Of a DNA stretch of 26,372 nucleotides, positions 1 through 11,153 are shown one piece after another (within the stretch, counting starts at the first letter, position 1; each line of letters opens with the position of its first letter). The position numbers and the translations under genes are program-made. The notes under the pieces are model-generated. The model saw only the letters and a program-made list of their open reading frames with translations, did not search any database and had not been told where the DNA came from. Origin of the DNA: Emmonsiellopsis sp. PD_33 (taxonomy: Eukaryota; Ascomycota; Eurotiomycetes; Onygenales; Ajellomycetaceae); contig JANTQF010000435.1 in assembly GCA_032988165.1 (NCBI GenBank), positions 1 through 26,372 on the forward strand. The letters are read 5' to 3'.

Positions 1-698
1 GTTCGCGGGAGGGGGAGGGGTTGGTTAGGGGGTTGGGGGCTGATGAGGTTTGTTTTTTTGTTTCTTTTTCATGTCTGGGTTGGTGGGGGGGGATGAGGGA
101 TGGGGGATAGGGGATAGGGGGGTGCATGGGATTAGATATTAACTACATACTGCTGCTTGAAGGTAATCGACTACACAACCACCCACCTCCCCACCTACCT
201 CGCAACCCACCACTCCAACCCCCCCTTCGACAAGATCCTAGACACAATCGGCATCCAGGACCTATACACCCACAGCCCCGCCTACCTATCCCCCGGCAAA
301 CCAGCCGGCACACCCACGTTCTTCAATATCGGCGCCCTGCACGCCGTAGAGACCAAGACGGACATACTCGCGGCGCTCTGGCGCATTCTCATACGTAACC
401 CTTACCTGCCTGTGATTTTTGGCGGGGTACCCAGGGGTTATGAGTGTGTGACGACGGAGGTGGATAAGGAGATGTTTGAGGAGGTGGTGAAGATGGTGGA
501 GGGGGGACGGTTGAGGGTTGTGATTGATTCTGTGTGGGGGATGGAGGAGGGGTTGAAGGTTGGTCGTTGATGTCCTTTTTCTTGTCTAAGTTGATTGATT
601 GATAGATATAGTTGGCTGACTGATTGATATAGGCGTATGAACGGAGTATGACCATGCATGCAAGGGGGAAGGTTATTGTTAGGGTGCAGGACTTGTAG
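1..698 (+). CDS. Medium-chain dehydrogenase/reductase (zinc-type alcohol dehydrogenase / quinone-oxidoreductase-like), 3' part
   Basis: This is the C-terminal part of an NAD(P)H-dependent MDR oxidoreductase; the 5' part lies left of the window. I join three exons: 1-47, 163-558 and 633-698 (stop TAG 696-698). The first exon, read from base 3, ends ...VRGLGADE and continues as VIDYTTTHL after the intron, the family's usual end of the Rossmann strand that sets cofactor preference. Intron 48-162 has donor GTTTGT, branch TTAAC and acceptor AAG. Intron 559-632 has branch CTGAC and acceptor TAG; it restores the family-like ending GLK-AYERSMTMHARGKVIVRVQDL in place of an early stop at 568-570. No zinc ligands are visible in this part, so a zinc-less quinone-reductase/RTN4IP1-like member is possible. 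The family call is firm; substrate and location are unknown. The G-rich exon and intron make a simple ORF view misleading. Confidence 0.85.
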
Positions 699-1339
699 TT
701 AGGGAGATTTGGAGGCGGGAGGGGAATAAGGGGAGGATGTTGCAAGGAAAGAGTAAAATTTATGCCCCTTTTTCGCCTGGTATCTGCTTGATAGTTAACT
801 ACTGTGTAACCACCCGTGTATAAAAATTATGGTAGGATAGAAGAACAAATAACCAAGGATCCATTTAGCAACTCAAAAAAGAAAATCATTCTCATTAAAC
901 ATCACTTTATGCTGGTTAGATCAAATAGAATTAAGAAAAACTCTTTTTTCCCGCAACCCAACCATTCTTTCCTCCGTCCAACTCTCACACACATTCTGCT
1001 ACTGCAGCGGGGGTATATATCTTCCTTTCACCAGACCCTGTCCTCCATCCATTGCCATGCTATTATTTTTTGGTCACCCAAATGCCGGTCCATTCCTTTT
1101 CCATGCATCCCATCCCATACCATCCCATGCAATGCTCATGCCCATTCATCATCATCCCAATTTCGCGCGCGCGGGGGTATTGTATTGTGTTGTATCTACA
1201 TTCATTAATAAGGAAATAAAACCGTTGTGTGAGAAAGTATCTATTTTGCCGTGTCGTTCGTTCGTGCTCGTTTCAATTTTTTTCGTATCCAAGCCCTAGA
1301 TTAGATAGCGAGGGGTGAAAAAGATATAAAGCTTTCTTT
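699..1339. other. Convergent intergenic region (MDR gene / KAP123 3' ends)
   Basis: This 641-bp stretch lies between two convergent genes and should hold both 3' UTRs and poly(A) sites. It is low in complexity: pyrimidine-rich from about 950 to 1170, with a degenerate CATCCCATCCCATAC-type run near 1105-1165 and a short CG run (CGCGCGCG) near 1165. Open frames here (816-1208, 1057-1299) have no protein-like composition. I see no RNA gene. Confidence 0.6.
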
Positions 1340-4300
1340 TTACTGTCCAATTTGATCGATCCAGCTGGCGGCGCCGGGTTGCATCTTGTTCAACCACGAG
1401 ACGAGCTCGATGAGCTCGGCGCGGCGCTCGTCATCGAGCTGGTCGCGGTTACCGGTGAGGACAGATTGGAAGATGGGGATCAGGCGTGGGGTGAGGTTGC
1501 GGACGGTGGGGTCTTCCCATTTGTCTGTAGATATTGTTAGTGTGTGCTTGATATTGGTTTGTTGTTTTTGGAGAATTTGGAAAGGGGGAAACATACAGAG
1601 TTGGCAAATCATGCGGTAGACGGGGTCATTCTCATCGAAGTCATTCTTGAGAGGGAGGAGATCGACGAGCGCCGAGAGGACGTCTGGGATGGGGACGTTC
1701 TCGCGGTGCTTGAGGATCATGCGACTAAGGCAGCCAGAGGCGTTATCTGGGAGTCTAGCCTCGCTGATGTGCAGACAGGGCTCCAGCTTCTCAAGGATGG
1801 TGGGGTACGCCTTGATGATTTCCTCATTGGCATTGGAGCGCTCAACGAGACGACCAACAGCGTAAGCGGCATTGCTCTTGGTCTGGGCGTCCTCGTCGCT
1901 GAGGCGGCGGAGGAGAACCTCCAGGAACTTGCCGGTGAGAGGTGTGACGCCCTCGTTCATGCCGAAGATGATCTCAGAAATGACGCCAACGGCAGTGGCG
2001 CGCTCGAGGGATTCAGTACCGGTAGCGAATGTGAGGACACTCTTCTCGAAATGAGGCCACAAGCTGAGGAAATCGCCGCCAAGGGCGACAGCGAGGCCGG
2101 AGACGACGTCAAGGGCACTGTCGATGATGGCCCAGTCGAACTCCGAAAGCCCGTCGAGGGCGGCGTGGTCTTCTTCATCTCCACCAAAGTCTTCCTGGCA
2201 AGGGTGTTGCTTGGAGATGATGGTGGTGATCATGGTGATGACCTTTTCGAGGATGGAGGTGTCAGAGACAAGATATGGGCCGCAGTATTTGAGGTTCTCG
2301 GCAAGATTGCGGTTGATGTCGGTGACGACGGCTCTGCGTACAGTGATACTGTGTTAGCTCATGGACCACTTGTATCGAACTGAAACAGATATACAAAAAG
2401 GCAACAACCGCCAAGTTCAAAATGAACATAGGTAGGTTGGGAATTAATCAGGATTAGATAGAATCGCGTTTACATCAACCACACATTTGGTGTCTGAGTG
2501 AGCTGGGATTACGAAGGTATGTCATCATAATAGGGATTGGAGCAGAAATCTGCATCCAAATAGAACAGAAAAACAAATAATAAGGGGAAAGCACGTACCT
2601 ATCCTCTTCGTCAGTCCACATCTTAAGGGTGGCGGTGATCAAGATCTCCGAAAGCTTGCTCAGCTCATTGGACGGCTGGACCATGGGTTTGCCGGGCATC
2701 CATTTCTCCATCTGTCCAGATTCTTCGCAGACTTGCCAGAGAGCAGCGTACGAGCGGTGGAGAGTACCGATAGCGCTCTTACGGACACCCTCGTAAGGAT
2801 GCTCGCAAAGAGGGAGAATCTGCTCAATGGTCTTTTCGAAGAACGGCAGATACGCCTTCTTGGCATGAGTGATGATGTCGCCAATGACATCGACGGCAAT
2901 CTCCTTCTCCAGGGCAAGCGGGGTGACTGTGGCAAGGTCATCCCAGTCATCCTCATCAACGTCGAGATCCTCGATGTTTGATTCGTCGAAGGAAAGATCG
3001 TGGTCCTCCTCGTCATCGCCACTGGCGACGCGGACCTTGCGGCCACCGATAGTAACCTCCTGGCCGATGAGATCGCGCGCGGCCTCACCAAGCTCGACCT
3101 CGAGATCAGTCTCTTCTTGATCAAGGCAAGCGAAGAGTCCCTTGACAATGCCGTCGAGGAAAGGGGTGAAATCTTCTCCGTAAACCTTCGACATAGAGCC
3201 CCAGAACATATAGGTGCTCTCCTTTAGTCTGGAGTGGCCAAGGTTGAGAGCCTCCTCACTGGAGCGCATCAAAGGCTCGACATAGTTCTTGAAGTGCTCA
3301 GGACCGGCGGAGGCGGACATCTCTCCCATGGCATCGATAACGTTGGCACGGAGTTCAAGCTCGTCTTCGCTATCCTTCATCGTGACGTATTCCTGCATGA
3401 GATGCATCGACTCATCGAAGAATGGGAGGAAGGCATCGCCTGCAGAGGAGGCAATCGATCCCAAAGCGCCGGCGGTAAGAGCCTTGATCTTGAAGTCAGG
3501 GTGCTTGAGGAGCTTGTGCAGCATGGGCACCAACTCGGATTGATATTGGATGATGTCATGCTCAGGAATGCCATCAACGACAGCGTCAATCGAGCTGACA
3601 GCAGCCTTCATGATATCAATGATCGGGCCGCTCTCCTCGCCCTTCCATTCTTGCATGGTGGCAGCAAGGTTCTGCAAGAGCAGGGGCATCAGCTGCTGGT
3701 GCTGCTGGCTGACATCCTCACCGAGATCATCGGCAATTCTGGCGACAGTGTGCAGAGTCGACTGGCGGACCTTGGGTTCGGGGTCCTTGAGGAGCTGGTA
3801 GATGACGGGGAAGATCTCCTTCATCTGAGTGCTGATGAAATCAGGAGCGCCCTCGACGCACATGCCAAGAGCCATGATACCAGCACGGCGATAGTCTGGG
3901 TCTTTGTGGTTGAAGTATTGGCCAAGGGCATTGAGGAGGGGAACGACGACCTGACTGGGTGGGAGGGTCTGGGCGAGCACATCCAAAAGGCCCAAAGCTG
4001 ATCGGGCAGGGGTGATGTCCATATCATCATCGTCGCTATCGAGTTCGGTAGCGATTTGGAGAGCTGTGAGGGTAAGTTGGCTGCCGATCTGGAATCCCTG
4101 GATCTTCAACTTTCTATATTGGAGGGTCTGCATGAGGAAGCTAATGGCCTGGGTTCTGGTGCTCTCATCTACCTCGGTGTTGCCGGCAAGTTGGTTCATG
4201 AACAGCGCGAGGTCCTTGAGGTGGGGGTTCATCAACTGGGGATCGCAGCTAAGGAGGGTCTGGAAAACTTCGAAAGCTTGCATGACCCGGTCCTCATCGC

Positions 4301-5045
4301 CCTGGTCGATCGAGTCCTTCCACACAGCAACCATGGCAGGGAAGATATTCTGGAAGGCCTTGACAGGAGCTTCATTTTCCTCCGAATCGAGGTGCAGCGC
4401 CAGCTTGCTCAACGCCAGTACGGTATTGATGCGAACCTCCGCACTCTCGGGGTCACGGATGGTCTTCTCGAACAGCGAAAAGAGGTCAAGGAACTTCTTC
4501 TGGAAGCCCTCACCCAGCACATCCAAGATAGCGAAGAGGATATAGATGCCAGTGGCACGCTCATCAGCCTTGGGGCTTCCGGCAGCTTGGACGAGGAAAC
4601 TAGGTAGGTCACGCCACTCGCCATCATCTATATCGATCTTTGCGATGGCAGAGATGACACGGGCACAGGCGTGACGGACCAACTGGCTGCCCTCGCCCAG
4701 GGCGGCGCGGAGCAGCTGTTCTCTAACATGTGGTTTCTGTCCCGCAGAGATTTTGAGCCAATGCTTGGAGACCAGCGACCGGGCTTCGACGGCAGCAAGC
4801 TGTCTCAGGTCATCGCTGTCGTGCGAGGTAGCGACCTGGATGAGGAAGAGGAGGGAGTCTGGCGAAGTGTAGAATTCCTTCTTCAGGGTGCCAGTGGCTT
4901 CCTTGACACTGCCCTGCTGAGCTGTAGAATGGGAGACAATCAGTATAGTTCTGGCCAATTGGACGGCAAGTCACGTAAATAGAAGCATCCAATACTTACG
5001 ATTGAGGACAATCTGCAGCTGCTGCAAGAAGCGCTGCTGGTCCAT
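1340..5045 (-). CDS. KAP123: Importin beta Kap123 (importin-4-like karyopherin)
   Basis: A beta-karyopherin that carries ribosomal proteins and histones H3/H4 into the nucleus in the yeast model. Exons on the minus strand: 5045-5000, 4921-2599, 2333-1597, 1524-1340; together 3291 nt, 1096 aa, the usual Kap123 length. Exon 1 encodes MDQQRFLQQLQIVLN and exon 2 continues PQQGSVKEATGTLKKEF, the expected N-terminus. The protein is a string of HEAT repeats, for example LAAVEARSLVSKHWLKI near residue 60, with an acidic insert containing DLDVDEDDWDDLATV in the last third. Introns: 4999-4922 (78 nt), 2598-2334 (265 nt, branch GCTAAC) and 1596-1525 (72 nt, branch CTAAC). The last is a multiple of three without stops, so simple ORF calling reads through it. 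Splicing gives ICQLYKWEDP. Start choice rests on the ATG at 5045 in context CCACCATGG. Named by family resemblance; the related Pse1/Kap121 is less likely. Confidence 0.9.
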
Positions 5046-5804
5046 GGTGGACGGCTCTTGGGCACACGGGGTTTTCGCACAGAGAGGGGTTATCAGGAGA
5101 AGGATGTGGTTGAGGGTGATGCGATGGGATAGTCGAAGCAGAGACCCGACTGCCCTGGAAGGAATCTACTCCTGGCTGAGAGATAGAAGGGAGAGGAGGG
5201 AGAGGATGGAGGAGGGAGAGGAGGAAAAGAAAAAAAAAGCGGATGAAGTGGGATGTTGCGTTGGGGAGAAATTCGTTCGTCCGTTTTATTTTTTTCTGCT
5301 TGGGCCGCACTAGTCTGCTTTAGTGCGCCATGTGAAGTTTGCACTGTTTACACCCTTTTTTTTCGACGTTAGGGGGAGGGGTAAGGAATTAGATATTAAA
5401 AAAACAAAAGGCAATGGAACTATGCCTTCATGTTGTCTACAATTAAGAAGAAGTATTTCGCTATATCGCTATCCAGAAAAAAAAAGGCAGACTGAAGGGA
5501 GCTAGGCCTCCCGCATGATCAGGTATTTACAGTACAGACAAGACAGACAGCGGAAGCACATATCAATATCGTTTGTTCTCTCCAAACTCCACCTAGCTTC
5601 CTCTCCGGTGTATATGCGCTCTCATGGGTCTATAAATCAAACGTAACTGAAGAGCACAAGGAGAGAAGGGAAAGCTGAACAACGCCGGCAAGTGAATTAT
5701 AGGAATGGCATGGGCGGGATAAGGAAAATAATAGAAAATCGTTTCGAAGCGAGCGGCGCGGCAAATGCCCCTAGAATTTCACAGGTATATCTATCTTAAA
5801 TATT
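5046..5804. other. Intergenic region: KAP123 promoter/leader and NCR1 3' UTR
   Basis: Both flanking genes are on the minus strand, so this 759-bp stretch holds the KAP123 upstream region (right of 5045) and the NCR1 3' UTR (left of 5805). Bases about 5175-5240 are a purine tract on the plus strand, that is, a CT-rich tract in the KAP123 leader, typical of filamentous ascomycete promoters. A near-perfect inverted repeat lies at 5306-5327. Bases 5388-5480 are A-rich. I see no conserved ORF. Confidence 0.6.
5306..5327. repeat. Inverted repeat CGCACTA-N8-TAGTGCG upstream of KAP123
   Basis: Seven-base arms, CGCACTA at 5306-5312 and TAGTGCG at 5321-5327, surround an 8-nt spacer. Two further G:C pairs form if one C is bulged (GG at 5303-5304 with CC at 5328-5329). 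It lies about 260 bp upstream of the KAP123 start. It could be a dimeric transcription-factor site; that function is inferred. Confidence 0.45.
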
Positions 5805-8800
5805 TCACGAGTCATCCTCGGAATCATAGTCATCATCAGGGAGCAACGATCGGTATCGTCGAGCAGCGAGGTCTTCCTCCAGCCCCCCATCGGTTTGAGG
5901 GTCGGCATATCCTACACAGAACAAGATGATTAGCTTTACCCTGGACAAAAAAATCACGAGATCAAATCTTGGGGAAGACGCACCATCGCCTCCAAAGAAG
6001 CTCAAGGCCACTGGCAAGAAAATCAACGCATGCGACGCAGCGAAAAGAACCAGTGCCAGCCATATCCTGAAGTAGTACACCTCAAAGATCTTGCTTCTTG
6101 TGAATGCGAGGACACACACGCCTAGCAGTTTAGTAATCGTGATACCGCTGAAAACGCTACCACCAACATTCACCAATGCCGTCCATGCCCGGGCAGTACG
6201 ATTGCGATATTTGCCGCGAGCTTGCTCCAAAAGTGGGCTGGAAGGGAACATGAAAGCGCGAGCGACATGGGCACAGAATTCAAACCCGATTCCGACACAA
6301 ATGATCAGGTTGACCAGGGAGACGGCATTTAGGGAAACTCCAGCGATAGCCATTGTTCCAATGATATCGACGACTGTCATAATCACAGTTGCAGTAACAA
6401 CTGCGCCCGTGGCTATAGAACCGAGAAGAATGGAGGTGACGACAAAAATGATAGCCGTTGCGGATCCGAGAAGTGTCCCAGTGAGTCGGATAATGGACGC
6501 GTATTGGTCGAAGAATATATAGAATTTGGAGTACGGGAAAACATCGATATTATGCTTTGTTGAAACCTCTTTCGCGATCCGACGAGCAGAGGCGTAAGCC
6601 TTGATGAAGTCTTCTTGACTACGAAGCGGCGTATGGCTCGTGCGGAAATGGCTGGCGTTGGTCGTGACGTGAGTAGAATCTAGGACCAATGCATTGCTAT
6701 ATGGGGCCAAGCCACCCAAAGGACATGACTCGTCTGTTGGTGATCGTACCCATTTCTCCGCATAGTGGATGAACTCATTTCCCTGTGGCATGCCATGAAG
6801 TGAAATATTCCATGGGGGGTTTCGGTCTTCGAAGCAGATTTTTCCATCTTCCTTGCAACAATTTTGCTGAGGATTAAGCCAGTAAAAGAAGTCGTCAAGC
6901 CAATTGGCAGCTGCACCAGAAATGTAGGAGACATTTGGGCGCTTAGATTCCTGTTCAAGAACGAAACCTAGCGAGAAGTCGTCACATGTCGAAAACCTCC
7001 CGCAGAGCTGCTGCTGATGGAATCTCTCTGTGACATTGACATCGCGCGTCACAAAATAGACAGGAGGGCCGGTCCCAAAGTAATCATACAAGTCATTGAA
7101 GTAGTCGATTAGATATGAATCGTTGGGGATTGCGATACGTTGATCCAATCCCAAGGCCACCGTTGGGAGTAAAGCAAGACCAGCTGTGAACAGGCCCAGG
7201 AAGCCGACCATGACGAAAACCCTCGTCCTATTACTAAGTAATCGGCCAGCGTACGTCTTCCGGATAAATCGCTGCAAGATGCCTTCCTCCGCATGGTCGA
7301 ATGGTTGGCCGCCAGGAATCCCAGATGAGTTCGCTTTGCGCACAGTAAGACAAGGGAGACAATCTGCGCGAAGGCTCTCAACCCTCTTCTGATTTAATGC
7401 GAGGACAGATACGAACATCGTAACTTGGAGTATTGCATTGATGAACACAGCTCCGGCTGCATAGACTGCGAAGTTCTTGACGGCAGGCATCCCCACAAAA
7501 GCACCCATAGCAAATGCAATAGTTTCTGTAGCTGCGGAGAGGAGGATACTAGGCCCCATCCTTCCAAGGGACCTAGAAATCCGTTCATCGATTTCTTCGT
7601 CTGGATGACTGACGTTTACTCTTTCGAATTCGTGAACGATAAGGAAAATGTTATCCACGCCGATGGCAAGAACAAGGAAAGGGATCACTTCGGCAATGAT
7701 CAATGTCACCTTGACACCAAATGCTGAGAAAAGGCCAACGGAAGCTGACACAGACATAAGAACTATTAAGATACCCACGATGCCTAGGGTAAACTTGGAC
7801 TGCACCAGGCTGTTAGCTGGGTTGCTAAGGATGCTTTTCCAAGTCAAAGTTGTAGAGCCAAGAGCCAACGAGGCATAAATGAACATGATGACATAGCTAA
7901 TAGCCACGATTTTGGCATCGGTATTCGTTGATTTATTCAGCTCTTGCTCAAGGCTGACCTCGGTGTTGAATGAAACTCGCAACCCATGTTCGGCTGCCTC
8001 CTCTTGAACAACTTGAAGAACCCGCTTCAAGCTATCCTCCCAATCGATAGACCCAGCCTCCTTTTCCGTACCCGGGTCATGATTGTTAACAACCCATGTA
8101 ACAATTAGCGCAGTGGAATTCAATACGTTTCCAGTCTGCTCATAGCCTCCAAGTACCATTTCGGGTTTGAGGGGTTGCTGGAAGTCCGGCAGACAGTCTA
8201 ACGCACCAGGGGATTCGGTACAGTGTTTCAAGTGCGTTTGCCAGGTTTTGGGATCGACATTTGAAAATGATCCTCCAAAGTACCCCGTTAGTGACTGGAC
8301 AACGCAAGCGCCTCCCGTGGGATTAAAGCAAACGTCATCCAAAGCAAGTCCTCTGTTTAAGGAAATCATGCGCCGCACCCGGCTTTCTACATCAAACCAC
8401 CAGCTAAGGGTATCGTAACTCAGGACAGGCCCCGGCCCCTCTGGCTGCGTGTCGTTGATGAGGAACGCCTGTTCCGCTCTATAAAATGGCCCGAAGTTCT
8501 GGTCGAAATAAGCCTTCTCTCGTGCGGCAGCTGAGGTTGGGCTGACCCAAAGCCTGACAGGGTCGGTTTCGACGGTAAACCGGAGCCAACCAAGACTTAA
8601 TAACCCGGCAATGATAACACTCGTGGATATCGTCAAGGCAGGGAACCTAGCGCAGGCACCGCCAAGGGTGTTAAATACTCTATCGAAAAACGAGTTCAAC
8701 TTGTAGTTCAGGTGGGGACGATCGAGTACGCCAGCTTCATCGATAAGATCTCCCTCATCTTCGTCATCGCTAGGGCTAGTATCTTGTAGAAGTCGGACTC

Positions 8801-9797
8801 GTTCCAGCTTACGTTGTCGACGTTTCGCGAAGGCAACATGGCCAAGGGTCGCAAAGACCAAGAGGACCAGAGAAATTGCATATATCAATATGACGGAGAA
8901 CGATAGGCAGGGTAGATGCCCGACGTGGCAGTAGCTCTCCTCCGAAAGCGCCGGTAGTTGACGACAAACCCCCGGGCAATCAATACATGAGCATCGATAT
9001 GCCTGGTCGGTATCGTTGCAAGATTTTGCCATCTCTGGCAATGGGCGCATGCCGTCCTCTTTGGGGCCCTTTGGTTCGGTCTCGAAGTTGATTTGGAACG
9101 GGCTGCCCAGCAGCTTTTTGTCACCTAAAAATTTCAAGAACTGCGTATAATTTTTCGCTCCCCCACCGATGAAATCAATCGCCTTCCCTCCAGAAGCGCC
9201 GTTTTTCACGTTCTTGCAGCTGTCATAGAAATCACTCTGATAGTCCTCCGCCCATAGATTATCCAGCTCAGTTACTAGTTTCTTTCCTTTGACCTCCTCC
9301 GTCTTGGTAACGTTGATGAAAAGGGACTGGTTGGGCGAGCATGTGAAGCTGCAGAATAGGTTGAAAAAATTCTCTTTGCAAGCCGGGCACGAGGCGATTA
9401 TGCCTTCAGCCATCTTTAAATTGGACGACAAAGCATCAATCTGTGACGCGAATACCCAAACGTAAGTATACAGTTTACTTGACGGACCAAAAAGGTGCCT
9501 GATCCAAATATGACTTGCGCAATGGGGTCATACCTGGGTTTCCTCGCAGCAAACTGCGCCTTGTTTCCATTTCGTCCCGCATAACGCTACCAGTTTCTTT
9601 CTTGCACTCGTTTCAGGATCCTTCGCAAGCCCGTTATCCGGACAGGGCAGTTCGCCGCCGAAAAACGACTTTTTCCCGCAATGCCCGCGCATAGCACACC
9701 TTCCGGCCTCGTGAATTTTGGTTTCCCCCTGGGCAAAGACGGAGCTGCTTTGGGCAACTACCAGTCCCGCCAAGAGCGGTAAACAGCTGAAGCGCAT
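5805..9797 (-). CDS. NCR1: Niemann-Pick C1 family sterol transporter (Ncr1)
   Basis: A polytopic membrane protein of late endosomes/vacuole that takes sterol from soluble Npc2 and passes it into the membrane. Exons on the minus strand: 9797-9534, 9440-5984, 5911-5805; 3828 nt, 1275 aa, normal for fungal NPC1. Residues 1-23 form a signal peptide (MRFSCLPLLAGLVVAQSSSV...). The Cys-rich sterol-binding N-terminal domain follows (GRCAMRGHCGKKSFFGG, then CPACKENFFNLFC after the first intron). First internal membrane helix is about 267-293; the sterol-sensing domain is about 599-773 (with FLVLAIGVDNIFLIVHEFERV); a Patched-type helix bundle is near the C-terminus. Introns: 9533-9441 (93 nt) and 5983-5912 (72 nt, multiple of three and stop-free, so it can be read through). 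After splicing the C-terminus is FFGGDGYADPQTDGG and an acidic tail ending DDDYDSEDDS. The start ATG 9797 is chosen because it gives the signal peptide. Confidence 0.95.
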
Positions 9798-10056
9798 GGC
9801 TACAGGACCTGTGATATGCAGAATTCAAGGCTCGAAAACCACCCTCGCATCCACTGTCTTCCCCAAGCAGTTGTCTCCGAACAGTTTAGGTCGAAATCAT
9901 CAATACAAGCACCGAAAGGCCCGGTATTAGAGGCAAGTAGAGGGGTTGGACGGGCGTGATCGCAGAGAGTTGGGAGAGACGGCCTGAAATTGGTGCATTC
10001 GAAACAAGCCGGAAGGAGACAGTCAATGGCGACGAGAGGGTATCGGGACGTGGAAG

Positions 10057-10070
10057 AGCCGTTAACGGCT
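10057..10070. promoter_or_regulatory. 14-bp perfect palindrome AGCCGTTAACGGCT (Myb-like double site)
   Basis: A perfect two-fold palindrome 260 bp upstream of the NCR1 start. Each strand contains TAACGG, which fits the Myb-repeat consensus YAAC(G/T)G, so two overlapping half-sites face each other. The palindrome is seen directly; the Myb assignment is an inference from the known consensus. Confidence 0.45.
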
Positions 10071-10194
10071 GGGAGATCGAATAGCGCAAGAGATAAGCAT
10101 GCACGGCTGGCAAATCGACGTGTCGGACAGTGTGCGCAGACGGCAGACAGCGGGTTGATAAGTTGAAGTTGGTTGGGAACATGATGTGGCAGCC

Positions 10195-10207
10195 GGCTGA
10201 GTCAGCC
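10195..10207. promoter_or_regulatory. 13-bp bZIP palindrome GGCTGAGTCAGCC (Gcn4/CpcA or AP-1 type)
   Basis: Two six-base arms (GGCTGA/TCAGCC) around a central G contain TGAGTCA (10198-10204), the canonical Gcn4/CpcA/AP-1 core. Symmetry extends beyond the core by three bases on each side. It lies about 400 bp upstream of NCR1 and 950 bp upstream of the DUF7730-like start. The binding assignment is inferred. Confidence 0.5.
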
Positions 10208-10271
10208 TATGACATCGCCAGCCAGGTCTTGGCGTGGGGAAGCTTGGCATCAGATCCAACTTCATCTTGCT

Positions 10272-10306
10272 GACAACAACGACGACAACGACGACAATGA
10301 CGACAA
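10272..10306. repeat. GAC/AAC trinucleotide microsatellite
   Basis: An imperfect run of GAC and AAC triplets with one AAT-type interruption, lying in intergenic DNA. It makes the Asp/Asn-rich reading of a nearby open frame, which I regard as non-coding. Confidence 0.7.
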
Positions 10307-11153
10307 GAAGTTGACAAGTTGGCAATCTACATGCTTTTCTGTGTCTCATCACTCCGTACGCCATTCCAACAGTCTGTTCCAAAACCCCCATCCATCGCTT
10401 CGTTCATTTTATCACAATATCTTCATCCTCCCGCTAAACACCCAGCCGCTTCCCCAGATGCGACCAGCTCTCCGCCATTGAGGACCGCTCAACATAGTTC
10501 CGAGTCGTAAAGGCAGCCTCGCAGATATCCCCGAGGTTTGTATGCCCCTGACCAAACCTACTTGACCATTTTCAATCCTCAGCCTTGGCGCAGAGCGGCA
10601 ACCCGGCCGGTTGATTTACGAGGTCCCACTTCTAGCTCTGGGTCTGGAGCCTCGTCCCCTGTCTTCACAGCCACACTTGTTGGAAAACAACTTGAACATT
10701 TCGTACCCGGCTGCATCACTGTGAAGCCAGCCGATATCTTGGGGGATTATTTGAGCTTTATCGAGAAGAGAATGACGGCTTTTAGCTGATTCCTTCCTTC
10801 TCTCTTCGACCATCTTCGCATTGATGGCGGACTGTCATCCATGTTAATGACTATTTCGAAGACAGGCGCTAACATGTGAAATACGAGATTTGTTGATGCC
10901 CAAGCCACCTTTCGCAGCTTGTAGTTAACTGGAGCAATCATAGATAAACAATGGAATTCCCCATCAAATTGAGAAACGCTGATACCTCAACAGCTTGCTT
11001 GTTTAGTTTGCTCTCTCATTTCTTACGATCAGCTTCGTTACGAAACACCGGAATTCAGCATTCCCAATCCTCGGATAATATCGCAGCAAAAGTCGACGCT
11101 CTTTGCCATTTGACAGCAGATTCGCCGCACAAAGCTGCCGTATAGCTTCTACA

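Larger units (their letters stand above)
9798..11153. other. Divergent intergenic region between NCR1 and the DUF7730-like gene
   Basis: This 1356-bp region contains the NCR1 promoter (left) and the upstream region of the DUF7730-like gene (right). It holds a 14-bp Myb-type palindrome, a 13-bp AP-1/Gcn4-type palindrome and a GAC/AAC microsatellite, listed separately. A frame open from 10511 to 10789 (up to 92 codons, no good ATG start, ending ...LSFIEKRMTAFS) could be an exon or relic of an unknown small gene, because intron-like signals flank it (GTTTGT at 10536, CTCAG near 10580). I do not recognise its product. Confidence 0.5.

Noticed and set aside
1544..4607. Long plus-strand open frames (up to 279 codons) opposite KAP123
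   Set aside because: They are antisense shadows of a highly conserved importin gene; none has a recognisable domain.
10511..10789. Possible small gene in the NCR1/DUF7730 intergenic region
   Set aside because: The frame has no convincing ATG, flanking splice signals are weak, and the product is not recognisable. Left as a note only.
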